Source of the DNA: JBJXHC01 sp046160825
Lineage (GTDB): Bacteria > Bacteroidota > Ignavibacteria > UBA10030 > UBA6906
Assembly (NCBI GenBank): GCA_046160825.1
Contig: JBJXHC010000075.1
Coordinates: forward strand, 9,375-73,374
DNA: 64,000 nt
Direction: 5' to 3'
Part shown: one piece after another, positions 25,708 through 35,088 of the stretch
Numbering within the stretch: position 1 is the first letter of the stretch
Layout: each line of letters begins with the position of its first letter
Notes under the pieces: model-generated
What the model was told of the DNA's origin: nothing
Seen by the model: the letters and a program-made list of their open reading frames with translations, nothing else
The model's database searches: none
Program-made: the position numbers and the translations under genes

Positions 25708-27147
25708 ATGAAAATGAACGTTATACTCACAGTGCTCGTGGCTGCAATGCTCTTCGGAGCATGTAAAGACGACCAGGGGCCGACACAGGGCGAGGGGCAG
25801 GTTAGCGGCATCATTACCGATGCATCGACCGGAAGTCCTCTTTTGCAGGTCAACGTCCAGGCGCAAACAGTCTCACTGGGCTCACAGACAATGTTGACGG
25901 ATGAAAATGGATCGTACAGATTCCTGTTTGAACTGGACAGTGCTATCTCCGTAACATTAACTCTGACGAAATCCGGATATCGTGACACCTCGATTGCTGT
26001 GACGATTCAACCGGGTGTATCATATCCTCTCAGTGTATTGATGACTCCGCGGTCAGTGATCGTCGGAGGTACAGGTGGAGGAACAGGACTTGCGCAAACA
26101 ATAACGTTTCTCGGGTCGAATCCGACAGAGATTTCCGTCTATGGGGTTGGAGGACACGAAACTTCCATCTTGAGTTTTGAGGTACGCGATTCGCTCGGGC
26201 TGCCGATCGACGCTGCCCATGCTGTAATACTCACGTTCACCCCTCTTGGCGGGCCCGGCGGTGGCGAGTATGTTTCTCCACAGACGGCGGTCACCAATGC
26301 TGTCGGTCGCGCATATACGACTTTTAACAGCGGCATAAGATCAGGTGTGGTTCAGATGCTCGTTACAACGACAGTCGGAGGAAGAACAATCAGCACCAGT
26401 CCGATCCGGCTTATTATCAACGCGGGCTTTCCTGACCAGACGCATTTTACCGTTGCACCAGAGCAGTTCAATTTCCCAACTCTTGGAATTGCCGGTCAGC
26501 GGAATGCCATCTCAGTTATCGTCGGTGATGTCTATAGCAACCCTGTAGAGTCGGGAACTGCAGTGTATTATCGCACCAGTGCCGGCGTGATTCAGGCAAG
26601 TGTCTTTACCAGCGCGGATGGTGAAGGTTCGGCAGATCTCATCAGCGGTAACCCGGTTCCATTCGGAACACATGCAGCACAGCCGCATGGTGATGGATAC
26701 CACTACGTCGTTGCTCGTACTATCGGAGAGAACGGTGCCCCTGTGCAGGATAGCGTACTTATCTTGTGGAGTGGACACTCGCAAATTTCACAGATTACAC
26801 CCGGGACGTTCGACATACCGAATGAGGGATTCGAGAATATTACGTTCGTCGTCTCTGATGCTCTTGGCCATCCGCTCGGTAGTGGAACAACGATCAGAGT
26901 GGAGGCATCAGTTCCTCCTCCACCTGATCCCAATGCGGAAGTCAACCAGGTACAACTGGCCTTCGGCCAGGCCGGCCTCGTCGTGTTGGATGATTTTCTC
27001 TTCGCCGGTCCGGGGAGCACAGAATTTGGTTTCCGCCTCAGCGACGGATCGTTTACAGTGGATCAGGCAACAGCGGTTTCGGTTTCTATCAGTGTCACAG
27101 GGCCTAATGGGTCGGCGTATGTGACTATAAACGGACTAGTACACTAG
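25708..27147 (+). CDS. Lipoprotein with carboxypeptidase-regulatory and Ig-like domains
   Basis: 479 aa from ATG 25708 (AGGGATGAGC before it), whose leader ends in LFGACKDD, a lipobox. Residues 35-115 match a carboxypeptidase regulatory-like domain (VSGIITDASTGSPL, DENGSYRF, SGYRDTSIAV). Then come about three bacterial Ig/invasin-like domains, with repeats like VYSNPVESGTAVYYRTSAG and ALGHPLGSGTTIRVEAS. It follows the secretin gene by 38 nt and is the last of the pilus run. Probably a surface or periplasmic-face protein linked to the pilus secretin, perhaps an adhesin or pilotin-like factor; function not established. Confidence 0.7.
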   Translation: MKMNVILTVLVAAMLFGACKDDQGPTQGEGQVSGIITDASTGSPLLQVNVQAQTVSLGSQTMLTDENGSYRFLFELDSAISVTLTLTKSGYRDTSIAVTIQPGVSYPLSVLMTPRSVIVGGTGGGTGLAQTITFLGSNPTEISVYGVGGHETSILSFEVRDSLGLPIDAAHAVILTFTPLGGPGGGEYVSPQTAVTNAVGRAYTTFNSGIRSGVVQMLVTTTVGGRTISTSPIRLIINAGFPDQTHFTVAPEQFNFPTLGIAGQRNAISVIVGDVYSNPVESGTAVYYRTSAGVIQASVFTSADGEGSADLISGNPVPFGTHAAQPHGDGYHYVVARTIGENGAPVQDSVLILWSGHSQISQITPGTFDIPNEGFENITFVVSDALGHPLGSGTTIRVEASVPPPPDPNAEVNQVQLAFGQAGLVVLDDFLFAGPGSTEFGFRLSDGSFTVDQATAVSVSISVTGPNGSAYVTINGLVH

Positions 27148-27175
27148 TCCACGATTCAGTTTACTTGTTCAAGAG

Positions 27176-27206
27176 GGAGCCTTCTCGGTTTGGAGGCTCC
27201 TTTTTT
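27176..27206 (+). terminator. Terminator at the end of the pilus locus
   Basis: GGAGCC (27176-27181) pairs with GGCTCC (27195-27200) across a GC-containing loop, followed by six T. A second perfect 8-bp palindromic hairpin (27133-27150, GGACTAGT/ACTAGTCC) overlaps the stop codon just upstream. Confidence 0.8.
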
Positions 27207-27294
27207 GTTTGTTGACGACGCACGCAATTGCTTTTCGTTCCCTATTGAAGTAGGTTTCAATCCCATTCTTTTATTATTCAGAAGACAATCTCGG

Positions 27295-30138
27295 ATGTCA
27301 GGCAAAAGCACACGAACAATAATACAACAACCGGCCCCGGTTGCCCACGATAAGATCGTAATTCGGGGGGCACGCGTCCATAACCTCAAAAACATCAACC
27401 TTGAACTTCCGCGAAATTCACTGGTCGTCATTACGGGCGTAAGCGGGTCCGGCAAGTCAAGTCTCGCATTCGATACACTGTATGCGGAAGGACAACGTCG
27501 GTACGTGGAGAGTCTATCGTCGTATGCGCGGCAGTTCCTCGAGCGAATGGACAAACCGGATGTCGATCTTATTCAGGGTATCAGCCCTGCTCTTGCGATC
27601 GAACAGAAGACGTTTACACGTAATCCTCGCTCCACTGTTGGGACCACGACCGAGGTCTATGACTATCTCCGCCTGTTGTATGCACGGGCCGGGCGGACGT
27701 ATTGTTACAATTGCGGGAAGCAGGTAACCAGGGATTCAGTGCAAACTGTTCTTGCGGCTTTGAATGTCCGGCTGGCGGAAAGTAACAGTGCGGATGCGCT
27801 GAAGGCTTTGATTACTTTTCCTCTTCCCATGCATGAGGGGGAAAGTATCACCGAGGCCTTTGCAAACCTGAAGAAGGAAGGGTTCTTCCGCGTCCTTGTT
27901 GGTGAACAGACCATTGATCTGAATGCTGATAAAGTCCCGGCGAAGATTTCGCTTGCAGCGGTTCACGTGCTCGTGGACCGGGTGGTATTCCGTGCGGGTG
28001 ATGAAAACACACGACTTGCCGATTCCATTGAAACAGCGTTTGCATCTGGGAATGGCAACGCTGCTGTTGTCTTACCGGAAACAGGGGAGCGATTGCAGTT
28101 CAATCAGAATTTCATTTGTGCCACATGTGGCATTGGATATGAAGAACCGGATCCACAATTATTTTCCTTCAATAGCCCGTTTGGTGCCTGTACTGAGTGC
28201 CAGGGCTTCGGCCGTGCAGTAGGAATTGATATGAACCTCGTGATACCGGATCCGGCAAAGAGTTTGAGCGAAGGTGCGATTGCTCCGTGGTCGACGCCGA
28301 AGTTCAGACCTTTTCTCGAGAAACTGATTCAATTGGCGCCCGGGTTGAAAATTCGGACGGACATTTCGTTCAAAGAACTGGATGAAGAGGAACGGAAAAA
28401 GATCATCGATGGTTTCGGAAAGTACGACGGCATCAAGGGTTTCTTCAAGATGGTCGAGAAGAAATCCTATAAGATTTACTATCGGGTCCTCCTCAGCCGG
28501 TATCGCGGTTACACGACATGCCCGGCTTGCAATGGGGCGCGTTTGCGGCGTGAAGCGTTGAGTGTCAAGGTTGGCGGCAGGACCATCGCTGACGTTGTTG
28601 GTTTGACCATTGCTCAGGCCGCAGAGTTCATAACATCATTGGAACTCACGCCGTATGAGCAGGAAATTGCCAAACGTATTCTCTCCGAATTGAAAAAGCG
28701 TCTCACGTACCTGAACGAGGTGGGCATTGGGTACCTGACACTCGACCGGTTATCAAATACGCTTTCCGGAGGTGAGTCGCAACGCATAAACCTTGCGACC
28801 TCTCTTGGTTCCTCGCTTGTCGGTGCCCTCTACGTTCTTGATGAACCAAGCATTGGGTTGCATCCTCGCGACAATGAAAGGCTCATCAAACTCCTGAAAG
28901 CATTGCGTGACGCCGGCAACTCTGTCATCGTCGTTGAACATGACGCGGATATGATGAAGGCAAGTGATATCATCGTTGACATGGGTCCGCGTGCAGGCGA
29001 ACACGGTGGTGAGATCGTCTACGCAGGCCCTGCATCAAACATTCAGAACGCACAGAACTCCCTGACCGCCCAATACTTGAATGGAACACTCGCCATACCG
29101 ATACCGGTGCAGAGGAGAACAGGAGAGAGGTCATTCATAAAAATTGATGGAGCGTCGGCAAACAACCTCAAGGATGTTTCGGTTCGATTTCCGCTGAACA
29201 AGCTCGTGTGTGTCACGGGTGTGAGTGGAAGCGGGAAGAGCTCCCTTGTCCATGATATTCTTTACGCGGGAGTGAAAAGGGCAAAGGGGGAACCTGTTGA
29301 ATCGGTGGGTGCATTCAGGAGTATTTCGGGCTACGAACAGATCAGCGTTGTGGAGCTTGTCGATCAATCGCCGATAGGCCGCAGCCCCCGTTCGAATCCG
29401 ATCACATACATACAAGTGTTCGACCAGATTCGCAATCTGTTCGCGGGTGTTCAGGCATCAAGGATCCACGGCTTCAAGCCGGGCCATTTTTCATTTAACG
29501 TTCCGGGGGGACGCTGCGAGTCCTGTGAAGGTGATGGCGTAGTGAAAGTGGAAATGCAATTCCTTGCAGACCTCTACCTCCTCTGCGATGCATGCAAAGG
29601 GACGCGCTATCGTCCGGAAATACTGCAGGTGATGTATCGCGGCAAGAATATTGACGACGTGCTTCGTATGACGGTTTCAGAATCGATTCAATTTTTCGGG
29701 GCCGATGCATCGGGCCGGAAGATTGCTCAAAAAATGAAAGTACTGAATGACGTGGGACTCGGCTACATACGTTTGGGACAATCAGCGACCACACTCTCGG
29801 GTGGGGAAGCCCAACGTGTCAAGTTGGCGGCACATCTGAACGCATCTGATGACGGGCGGCACACTCTTTTCATTCTTGATGAACCGACCACCGGTTTGCA
29901 TTTTGACGATATCGCAAGGTTACTCGGATGTTTCAACGCACTTATCGAAGCGGGAAATTCCGTGGTCCTCATAGAGCACAACCTCGATGTTATCAAATGC
30001 GCCGATTACGTCATCGATCTGGGGCCTGAGGCTGGTGATGAGGGCGGGAGGATAGTGGCGGAAGGAACGCCTGAGGAGGTCTCCCGGGTTGTTTCTTCAC
30101 ATACCGGAAAAGTTTTGAAGAGTTATCTTGCGAAATAA
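27295..30138 (+). CDS. uvrA: Excinuclease ABC subunit A
   Basis: 947 aa from ATG 27295. Two ABC ATPase modules with Walker A GVSGSGKSS in both halves, signature LSGGESQRINLA and LSGGEAQRVKLA, and Walker B LYVLDEPSIGLHPRD and LFILDEPTTGLHFDD. Zinc-finger cysteines are visible in CATCGIG to CTECQGFG, and CESCEGDG to CDACKG. UvrA scans DNA for bulky lesions with UvrB in nucleotide excision repair. The in-frame start at 27190 overlaps the terminator and is rejected. Full length, monocistronic and independent of neighbours. Not SOS-controlled as far as I can see: no LexA-like box stands out. Confidence 0.97.
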   Translation: MSGKSTRTIIQQPAPVAHDKIVIRGARVHNLKNINLELPRNSLVVITGVSGSGKSSLAFDTLYAEGQRRYVESLSSYARQFLERMDKPDVDLIQGISPALAIEQKTFTRNPRSTVGTTTEVYDYLRLLYARAGRTYCYNCGKQVTRDSVQTVLAALNVRLAESNSADALKALITFPLPMHEGESITEAFANLKKEGFFRVLVGEQTIDLNADKVPAKISLAAVHVLVDRVVFRAGDENTRLADSIETAFASGNGNAAVVLPETGERLQFNQNFICATCGIGYEEPDPQLFSFNSPFGACTECQGFGRAVGIDMNLVIPDPAKSLSEGAIAPWSTPKFRPFLEKLIQLAPGLKIRTDISFKELDEEERKKIIDGFGKYDGIKGFFKMVEKKSYKIYYRVLLSRYRGYTTCPACNGARLRREALSVKVGGRTIADVVGLTIAQAAEFITSLELTPYEQEIAKRILSELKKRLTYLNEVGIGYLTLDRLSNTLSGGESQRINLATSLGSSLVGALYVLDEPSIGLHPRDNERLIKLLKALRDAGNSVIVVEHDADMMKASDIIVDMGPRAGEHGGEIVYAGPASNIQNAQNSLTAQYLNGTLAIPIPVQRRTGERSFIKIDGASANNLKDVSVRFPLNKLVCVTGVSGSGKSSLVHDILYAGVKRAKGEPVESVGAFRSISGYEQISVVELVDQSPIGRSPRSNPITYIQVFDQIRNLFAGVQASRIHGFKPGHFSFNVPGGRCESCEGDGVVKVEMQFLADLYLLCDACKGTRYRPEILQVMYRGKNIDDVLRMTVSESIQFFGADASGRKIAQKMKVLNDVGLGYIRLGQSATTLSGGEAQRVKLAAHLNASDDGRHTLFILDEPTTGLHFDDIARLLGCFNALIEAGNSVVLIEHNLDVIKCADYVIDLGPEAGDEGGRIVAEGTPEEVSRVVSSHTGKVLKSYLAK

Positions 30139-30226
30139 CAATTGGTGCGACATGTTCGTGCTGCCGGTGACTCTCATCACTATGTCGGGACGAGATTTGT
30201 ATTAGATTGGTTGTGCAGTAACAAAT

Positions 30227-30287
30227 GAAAGGCACTGGATTCACAATGGATTTAGGGGAGGTCCTGCGTGAGGTTCCAGTGCCTTTC
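30227..30287. terminator. Convergent terminator between uvrA and the minus-strand barrel gene
   Basis: GAAAGGCACTGGA (30227-30239) and TCCAGTGCCTTTC (30275-30287) are perfect complements, a 13-bp stem with a 35-nt loop, lying between two converging genes. No long T-run on either side; it can serve both strands. Confidence 0.65.
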
Positions 30288-30291
30288 GCAA

Positions 30292-31047
30292 TTAGTAGGA
30301 GAGGCCGACGTTCAACGTAATGAAGAACCCGCCGAAATCTTTTTTTGTCCCCGCCACTTCACCACTCCGTTCGTTGTAAAGAGACGGCAATCCATCGGAG
30401 AAGAGATAAGTAAAGTAATAGCGGAAGTTCACACCGAAGAGATTGTTCTTGTCCGACCCGAAGTTCGCACCCGCTCCGATAAAGGCCGAGGCTGTGTAAT
30501 GTGCTTGTCCTTTGCCGAGGCTCTTAAAGAACTCCACCTGCTTTGTTTGAAATCCTGTCGTTGTTTGTGTGATCTCCGTGAATGGTGCTGCAAAGATGAG
30601 CGTAGGTCCGGCACCCGCATTGATGTACGGACGGAAGGTATCCATAATATCTTCCCGAAAGAGTCGTTGCTGAAGCCCAAACAACAATGGCATGACGAGA
30701 AAGCGATTCAGTTTACCGGGAACAAATGGAACCTGTGTATACGGATCATAACGTTCGACCTCGCGTCCATCCTTCGACTCCGAAATGGAAAAGTTCACGA
30801 ACCCGAACAGGTCAGGCGTAAATTCCCTTCTATAAAATGTCCCCAGCCCGAAACCATCGTTTGATATCAGGATATCCATGCCCCATGCGTTAAGACGCGG
30901 CTGATCTGCAGCCGGAGTGTTCAGCGCGGAGTCAGCGACCGGAGATGCGAACTGCATTCCGGACGATTCCTGTGCAGAGCCGTTTGAAAATGCATAGATG
31001 ACCAGTCCGACAACAAGCCAGAACTGTTGCTTCATTCCCTTCACCAT
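30292..31047 (-). CDS. Outer-membrane beta-barrel protein
   Basis: 251 aa from ATG 31047 (GTGGAGG about 5 nt upstream); the longer frame to 31086 lacks a site. Signal peptide about 1-26 ending NGSAQ. Residues from about 50 alternate in barrel-like strands (FGLGTFYRREF, LFGFVNFSIS, GVNFRYYFTYLFSDG, FFITLNVGLSY), ending in an aromatic final strand typical of BamA substrates. About 8 strands, OmpA/OmpW size. Function not recognised. It converges on uvrA and is 73 nt downstream of the RlmI gene. Confidence 0.72.
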   Translation of the reverse strand: MVKGMKQQFWLVVGLVIYAFSNGSAQESSGMQFASPVADSALNTPAADQPRLNAWGMDILISNDGFGLGTFYRREFTPDLFGFVNFSISESKDGREVERYDPYTQVPFVPGKLNRFLVMPLLFGLQQRLFREDIMDTFRPYINAGAGPTLIFAAPFTEITQTTTGFQTKQVEFFKSLGKGQAHYTASAFIGAGANFGSDKNNLFGVNFRYYFTYLFSDGLPSLYNERSGEVAGTKKDFGGFFITLNVGLSY

Positions 31048-31120
31048 ATCAACCTCCACCAACCTTATTCTTAATATTATTTGCACACTTCAAGGTAGTT
31101 TCTTTTAGCGCGAAATGCAA

Positions 31121-32305
31121 TCAGATGGCCCGGAGGATGGCAAACTTCAGATAGTGTGTCTCGGGCACACGCGGGAGTATGGGATGATCGGGGGCTGCGC
31201 CTCGCCAATCAAGCACTTGGATATGTCGGTCAACACGCTGAGCGGATTCTGCAAGGATGTCGAGAAAAACCCCGGGTTCAATATGATGAGAACACGAAGC
31301 GGTAATCAGAATGCCACCCGGTCGGGTAACGCACAGTGCTTTCATATGAAGTTCCCGGTACCCTTTTCTTGCTGCTTGAACATTCTTCCTGTTCTTGGTA
31401 AATGATGGGGGATCAAGAACGACGACGTCAAACGTCGCGCCGTGATTCTGCAATTCTTCAAGCTTTTGGAATACATCCGCTTGCTCAAATCGGATGGTTC
31501 GCAATTCGTTCAAGGAGGCGTTGTGGGATGCCTTCTGTATCGCCTCTTCTGAAATGTCTATTCCCACCACTTCTGTTGCACCCGCCGCCGCGGCATTTAA
31601 TCCGAAGCCTCCGTAGTTACAGAAGCAGTCGAGCACTCTCGCTCCCTTGCTGAACCGCCGTATGGCAAACCTGTTCTCCCGCTGGTCCAGAAAGAAACCG
31701 GTCTTCTGCCCTTTCAGCACGTCCACCGTGTACCGGAGACCATGCTCAACGATTTCTGTTGTGTAAACCTCTCCGCGCAGTATGCGATTTTGCAGCGGCA
31801 GGGTTTCAAGGGTTCGCAGTGGAGACTCACCTCGTTCAATAATAGCTATTGGATGAAACAGTGCTTCCAATACGTCACACACAATCGGCAAGCGGGAGTC
31901 CATTCCGTATGAAAGAGCCTGTACGGCGAAAATGTCATTGAACCGGTCAATCACCAATCCGGGAAGGAAGTCACTCTCTCCGTGGACGAGCCTGTATGCC
32001 GTGCTGTCAGGATAGAGTGTCTGGCGTAACCGGAGCGCGTCGGTGATACGCTGTGTAAAAAATACATCGTCCACCGTTACAACGTTTGAGGACAGCATCC
32101 GTACGGCGATGAGAGAGTGCGGGTTGTACAAGCCGGTACCGAGTGATTCTCTCCGAGATGAAAGTACCTCCACGACATCACCAATGACTGGTGTACCACG
32201 TGTTTCGACGATTTCATTGCTGAACACCCACGGATGTCCCTCCGTGATGCGATGCTCTTCATTTCTTCTGAGTACGATGTGTTTGTCAAGTGAAGGTGTT
32301 TTCAT
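31121..32305 (-). CDS. rlmI: RlmI-type 23S rRNA (cytosine-C5) methyltransferase
   Basis: 394 aa, ATG 32305. An N-terminal PUA-like domain (about 5-90: HPWVFSNEI, GDVVEVLSS) precedes a Rossmann methyltransferase: DCFCNYGGFGLNAAAAGATEVVGIDIS (motif I region, about 225-250), VVLDPPSFTKN (motif IV, about 300) and an ITASCSHH motif (about 350) typical of RlmI/YccW proteins. The family methylates C1962 of 23S rRNA. The link to this exact base is family knowledge; a related C5-methyltransferase role is possible. It diverges from the glycosyltransferase-like gene at 32445. Confidence 0.85.
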   Translation of the reverse strand: MKTPSLDKHIVLRRNEEHRITEGHPWVFSNEIVETRGTPVIGDVVEVLSSRRESLGTGLYNPHSLIAVRMLSSNVVTVDDVFFTQRITDALRLRQTLYPDSTAYRLVHGESDFLPGLVIDRFNDIFAVQALSYGMDSRLPIVCDVLEALFHPIAIIERGESPLRTLETLPLQNRILRGEVYTTEIVEHGLRYTVDVLKGQKTGFFLDQRENRFAIRRFSKGARVLDCFCNYGGFGLNAAAAGATEVVGIDISEEAIQKASHNASLNELRTIRFEQADVFQKLEELQNHGATFDVVVLDPPSFTKNRKNVQAARKGYRELHMKALCVTRPGGILITASCSHHIEPGVFLDILAESAQRVDRHIQVLDWRGAAPDHPILPRVPETHYLKFAILRAI

Positions 32306-32444
32306 GGCGGCATCAAGGTATCAAGTTCAAGTCCGAATTGCAAGGTGAGCGTTCGTTGATATTCGCGACGATATTGGTTATATTTTTCATCATCTTCATG
32401 CGAAAGAACCCAATCACACCTTCACTGATCTTTCCGGGTCGCCT

Positions 32445-33752
32445 GTGAACGACGAGCACGATGACCTCTTCCGGAAGATTACGAGGTTTGCCCTGCCGGC
32501 GATTATCCTTGTCTTCTATTTGACAGCGACGTTGCATTTCGGAAACACACCCGACTCTACGTATACTGAAATCCTGCGTATTGAGCATCGCGTGATGCAC
32601 AGCGATGGCACCACACCTGGTGTCCCGTGGACATTACTGATCGGCCTGGGTGAACGGCTCCATCTCGATCCCCTTCTGGTCGCCAAGGTCTTGAGCTTGT
32701 TTTTCTCCTGCGTCGTTATCATGTTTGGGTTTCTTGTTGCGCAACAGATTCTTATGGATCGTTTGCTGGGATTCTCCGCGGCTCTGTTGGTTGCTGTACA
32801 ACCCTGGTTGTTGCAGCTTGCCGGCTCAGGAAGCTCCATGCCGCTGGCGGCAGCACTCACACTTGCGACGCTGTTCTTCATGCTTCGTAACGAGTATCTC
32901 CTTGCAGCGGTTTTTGCCGGGGTCTGCGGACTGTCTCACTGGCAGGGAGCCGTTCTTCTTTTGTTTGTTGCTGCTGATGCGCTTGTCAATTCTCTTTCTG
33001 TCCGCAGAGGAATCAAAGTCGCGGCGAGTGTGTTGATGATTGGCGTGGCCACATGGCTCCCCTGGATTTTGTACGCATCGACGATGGGTGACGGAGGACT
33101 CGTCCCGATTGTCATTCCAGTGGAGCAACTGCAACCACCTTCGCTTCCGGTTGCGATAGTGCTGGCTTTGGCGTGTCTCCTAATTCTCGTGGCATCAATT
33201 CTTGGATTGCGCGCGGGGAGTGAACTCCGACCGCTGTTTCGTATGCATGCCGTGCCGTTCGCATTGCTTGTGTGGCTGGCAGTGGCCGGTTTCCAGGACT
33301 GGACCTTCGCGATAGCTGGCCTGCTGATGTTGTTTGCGTATGCGATGCTTGCCGTAAGGGTGCTGTTGATGATAACAAATAGAGAACGAACTCTCTATGC
33401 AACAAGCTTTGTTCTTGTCGGGTTGATACTCGCGACGAGCCAATGGGATTTCCATTCAAGAATTGTCCCTTCAATGCATGCAGAGACCATCCAAGCGCAA
33501 GAGTTGGTTGCAATAGCATATTGGATCCGTTCGCATGCCAGCGATTCGACTGTGGTCGCTTCGGAGCGTGCTCCAATTCTTGCTTACTATTCAGGTAAAG
33601 ATATTCTCTTGGAGAATAATGGCGTCGCGGAGCTGATTGTCGCATCCTCAGCACCAAGCACTGAATACAGAATGATATTTGATCCGGGGGCAGAACACCC
33701 CGGACAGTTCATCGGTGCAACGACTCACTGGAAGATGTGGAGGAAAATATGA
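32445..33752 (+). CDS. Polytopic membrane protein, glycosyltransferase-39-like
   Basis: 435 aa from GTG 32445. About 10 transmembrane helices in the first 325 residues with an acidic-histidine loop (about 45-52) after helix 1, in the style of GT-C fold (ArnT/PMT-like) enzymes, and a soluble C-terminal periplasmic domain of about 90 residues. A DDE-type loop is not clearly visible, so catalysis is unproven. Its stop overlaps the start of the next gene (ATGA at 33749-33752), so the two are co-translated. Function is a guess from topology. Confidence 0.55.
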   Translation: MNDEHDDLFRKITRFALPAIILVFYLTATLHFGNTPDSTYTEILRIEHRVMHSDGTTPGVPWTLLIGLGERLHLDPLLVAKVLSLFFSCVVIMFGFLVAQQILMDRLLGFSAALLVAVQPWLLQLAGSGSSMPLAAALTLATLFFMLRNEYLLAAVFAGVCGLSHWQGAVLLLFVAADALVNSLSVRRGIKVAASVLMIGVATWLPWILYASTMGDGGLVPIVIPVEQLQPPSLPVAIVLALACLLILVASILGLRAGSELRPLFRMHAVPFALLVWLAVAGFQDWTFAIAGLLMLFAYAMLAVRVLLMITNRERTLYATSFVLVGLILATSQWDFHSRIVPSMHAETIQAQELVAIAYWIRSHASDSTVVASERAPILAYYSGKDILLENNGVAELIVASSAPSTEYRMIFDPGAEHPGQFIGATTHWKMWRKI

Positions 33753-35074
33753 AGAGCAGGGTGGCTTCCATAGCCGGAGTGTTTGTGATCGCGGTGTGCA
33801 TGCAGACCTCTTTGGGAGGAAGTCCCGGTAGTGGCAAAGATATTGTCCTCCGGGGTGTGAGTGTGTACGGATTGAACAGTGAGGATGTTTTTCCCGTCGT
33901 CGTACGCGATACTTTGTACACGAAGGGAAAGCCGCGTTTTACATCGGGATACATCACCATTCAATTCGATGTCCTCGCGGCTGATCCGCCACCGCTCAAG
34001 ATCCGGTTCCTCCACTGCACGCGCGATTGGCTTCCGGAAGACAATCTTCTCATTCAGGACGATATGTATAACACATCGTTCTATCTTGAATACAAGCCGG
34101 CATCTAACGGTGTACAGCACTACGCATATCGTTACACGAACCGTTTCCCTGACGAAAAGGGTGTGGTCAAGTTCAATTATTCCGGGAATTGGATTTTCCG
34201 CATCATGGATAAGGATGAGGCCACGGTGTATGCCGAGGGAAGGTTCGTCGTTGTGGATAACATTTCGCCTACACTCGTCACGGTAACGAACGATTTCATG
34301 ACGGACAGGTCTTCCCCCTTTAATCAAATTCAGAAGGTTACGGTTGGAATAAAACTGCCGGACGAGATTGATGGATACAACTACACCATGGTCGATATAT
34401 ATCAAAACCGTCGTCTCTTCAATCCATACCGGATTGATGCGCAGGACAGGGATCCATATACTGTTGTCGAAGGATACAACTCCGGCACACGGAGGTTCTC
34501 CATTTCCAGCATTCATCCGGGAAATGAGTACCGTGTTCTCAATGTGAGCAATGCAAACCGGTTTCCCAACAAGGCGGTTGTTCGTTCACTGGAGGGAGTG
34601 GACTTGCCGCGCCTGTACTGGCAGGGGGAACCGGATAACAATGGGGGAGCGCACCTCAACAAGTTCACCGGTATAAACTCCGACTACCTTGACGTTCTGT
34701 TTCGCCTGGATCCGGCAGGCCAACGGGAGAAGTTGACAAGGGGCGAGCGAAGAGTGTATCTCGTCGCGTCATTCAATGAGTGGTGGCCCTTGCAAGAAGA
34801 TACATTGATGTATGATCCCACGGAGCGGATCTACACCGCGCGCCGATTGCTGCGACGTGGTGTGTACGACTATCAATATGTTACAGGAAGTTGGGATGAG
34901 CGGCAATGGAGTGTTGTTGAACAGGATTGGCTGGAACTGGAGGGGAATGATTGGAGAACGACAAATACGTACACGGCGTTTGTTTATTACAACGACGTGC
35001 GGTTTGGCGGAATCGATCGTATTGTAGGCTTTGGTGTCGGGCAGAGTGATAGCGCGGTTCCTGGATCGAGATAA
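33749..35074 (+). CDS. Type IX secretion system plug-like protein (DUF5103)
   Basis: 441 aa from ATG 33749 with GGAGG 7 nt upstream (a GTG at 33737 is in frame but has no site). Signal peptide about 1-25. DUF5103 features are clear: a beta domain with FLHCTRDWLPEDNLL (about 80-95), FPDEKGVVKFNYSGNW, and later a carbohydrate-binding-like domain VYLVASFNEWW...YEYQ-type (about 330-400). In T9SS the Plug protein closes the SprA translocon. The T9SS sorting domain in the last gene of the window shows the organism uses T9SS. No other T9SS gene is adjacent. Confidence 0.75.
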   Translation: MKSRVASIAGVFVIAVCMQTSLGGSPGSGKDIVLRGVSVYGLNSEDVFPVVVRDTLYTKGKPRFTSGYITIQFDVLAADPPPLKIRFLHCTRDWLPEDNLLIQDDMYNTSFYLEYKPASNGVQHYAYRYTNRFPDEKGVVKFNYSGNWIFRIMDKDEATVYAEGRFVVVDNISPTLVTVTNDFMTDRSSPFNQIQKVTVGIKLPDEIDGYNYTMVDIYQNRRLFNPYRIDAQDRDPYTVVEGYNSGTRRFSISSIHPGNEYRVLNVSNANRFPNKAVVRSLEGVDLPRLYWQGEPDNNGGAHLNKFTGINSDYLDVLFRLDPAGQREKLTRGERRVYLVASFNEWWPLQEDTLMYDPTERIYTARRLLRRGVYDYQYVTGSWDERQWSVVEQDWLELEGNDWRTTNTYTAFVYYNDVRFGGIDRIVGFGVGQSDSAVPGSR

Positions 35075-35088
35075 TATTGGAGTGCAGT

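Noticed and set aside
30268..30864. 198-codon plus-strand frame opposite the outer-membrane protein gene
   Set aside because: Antisense to a gene with signal peptide and barrel pattern; no protein features of its own.
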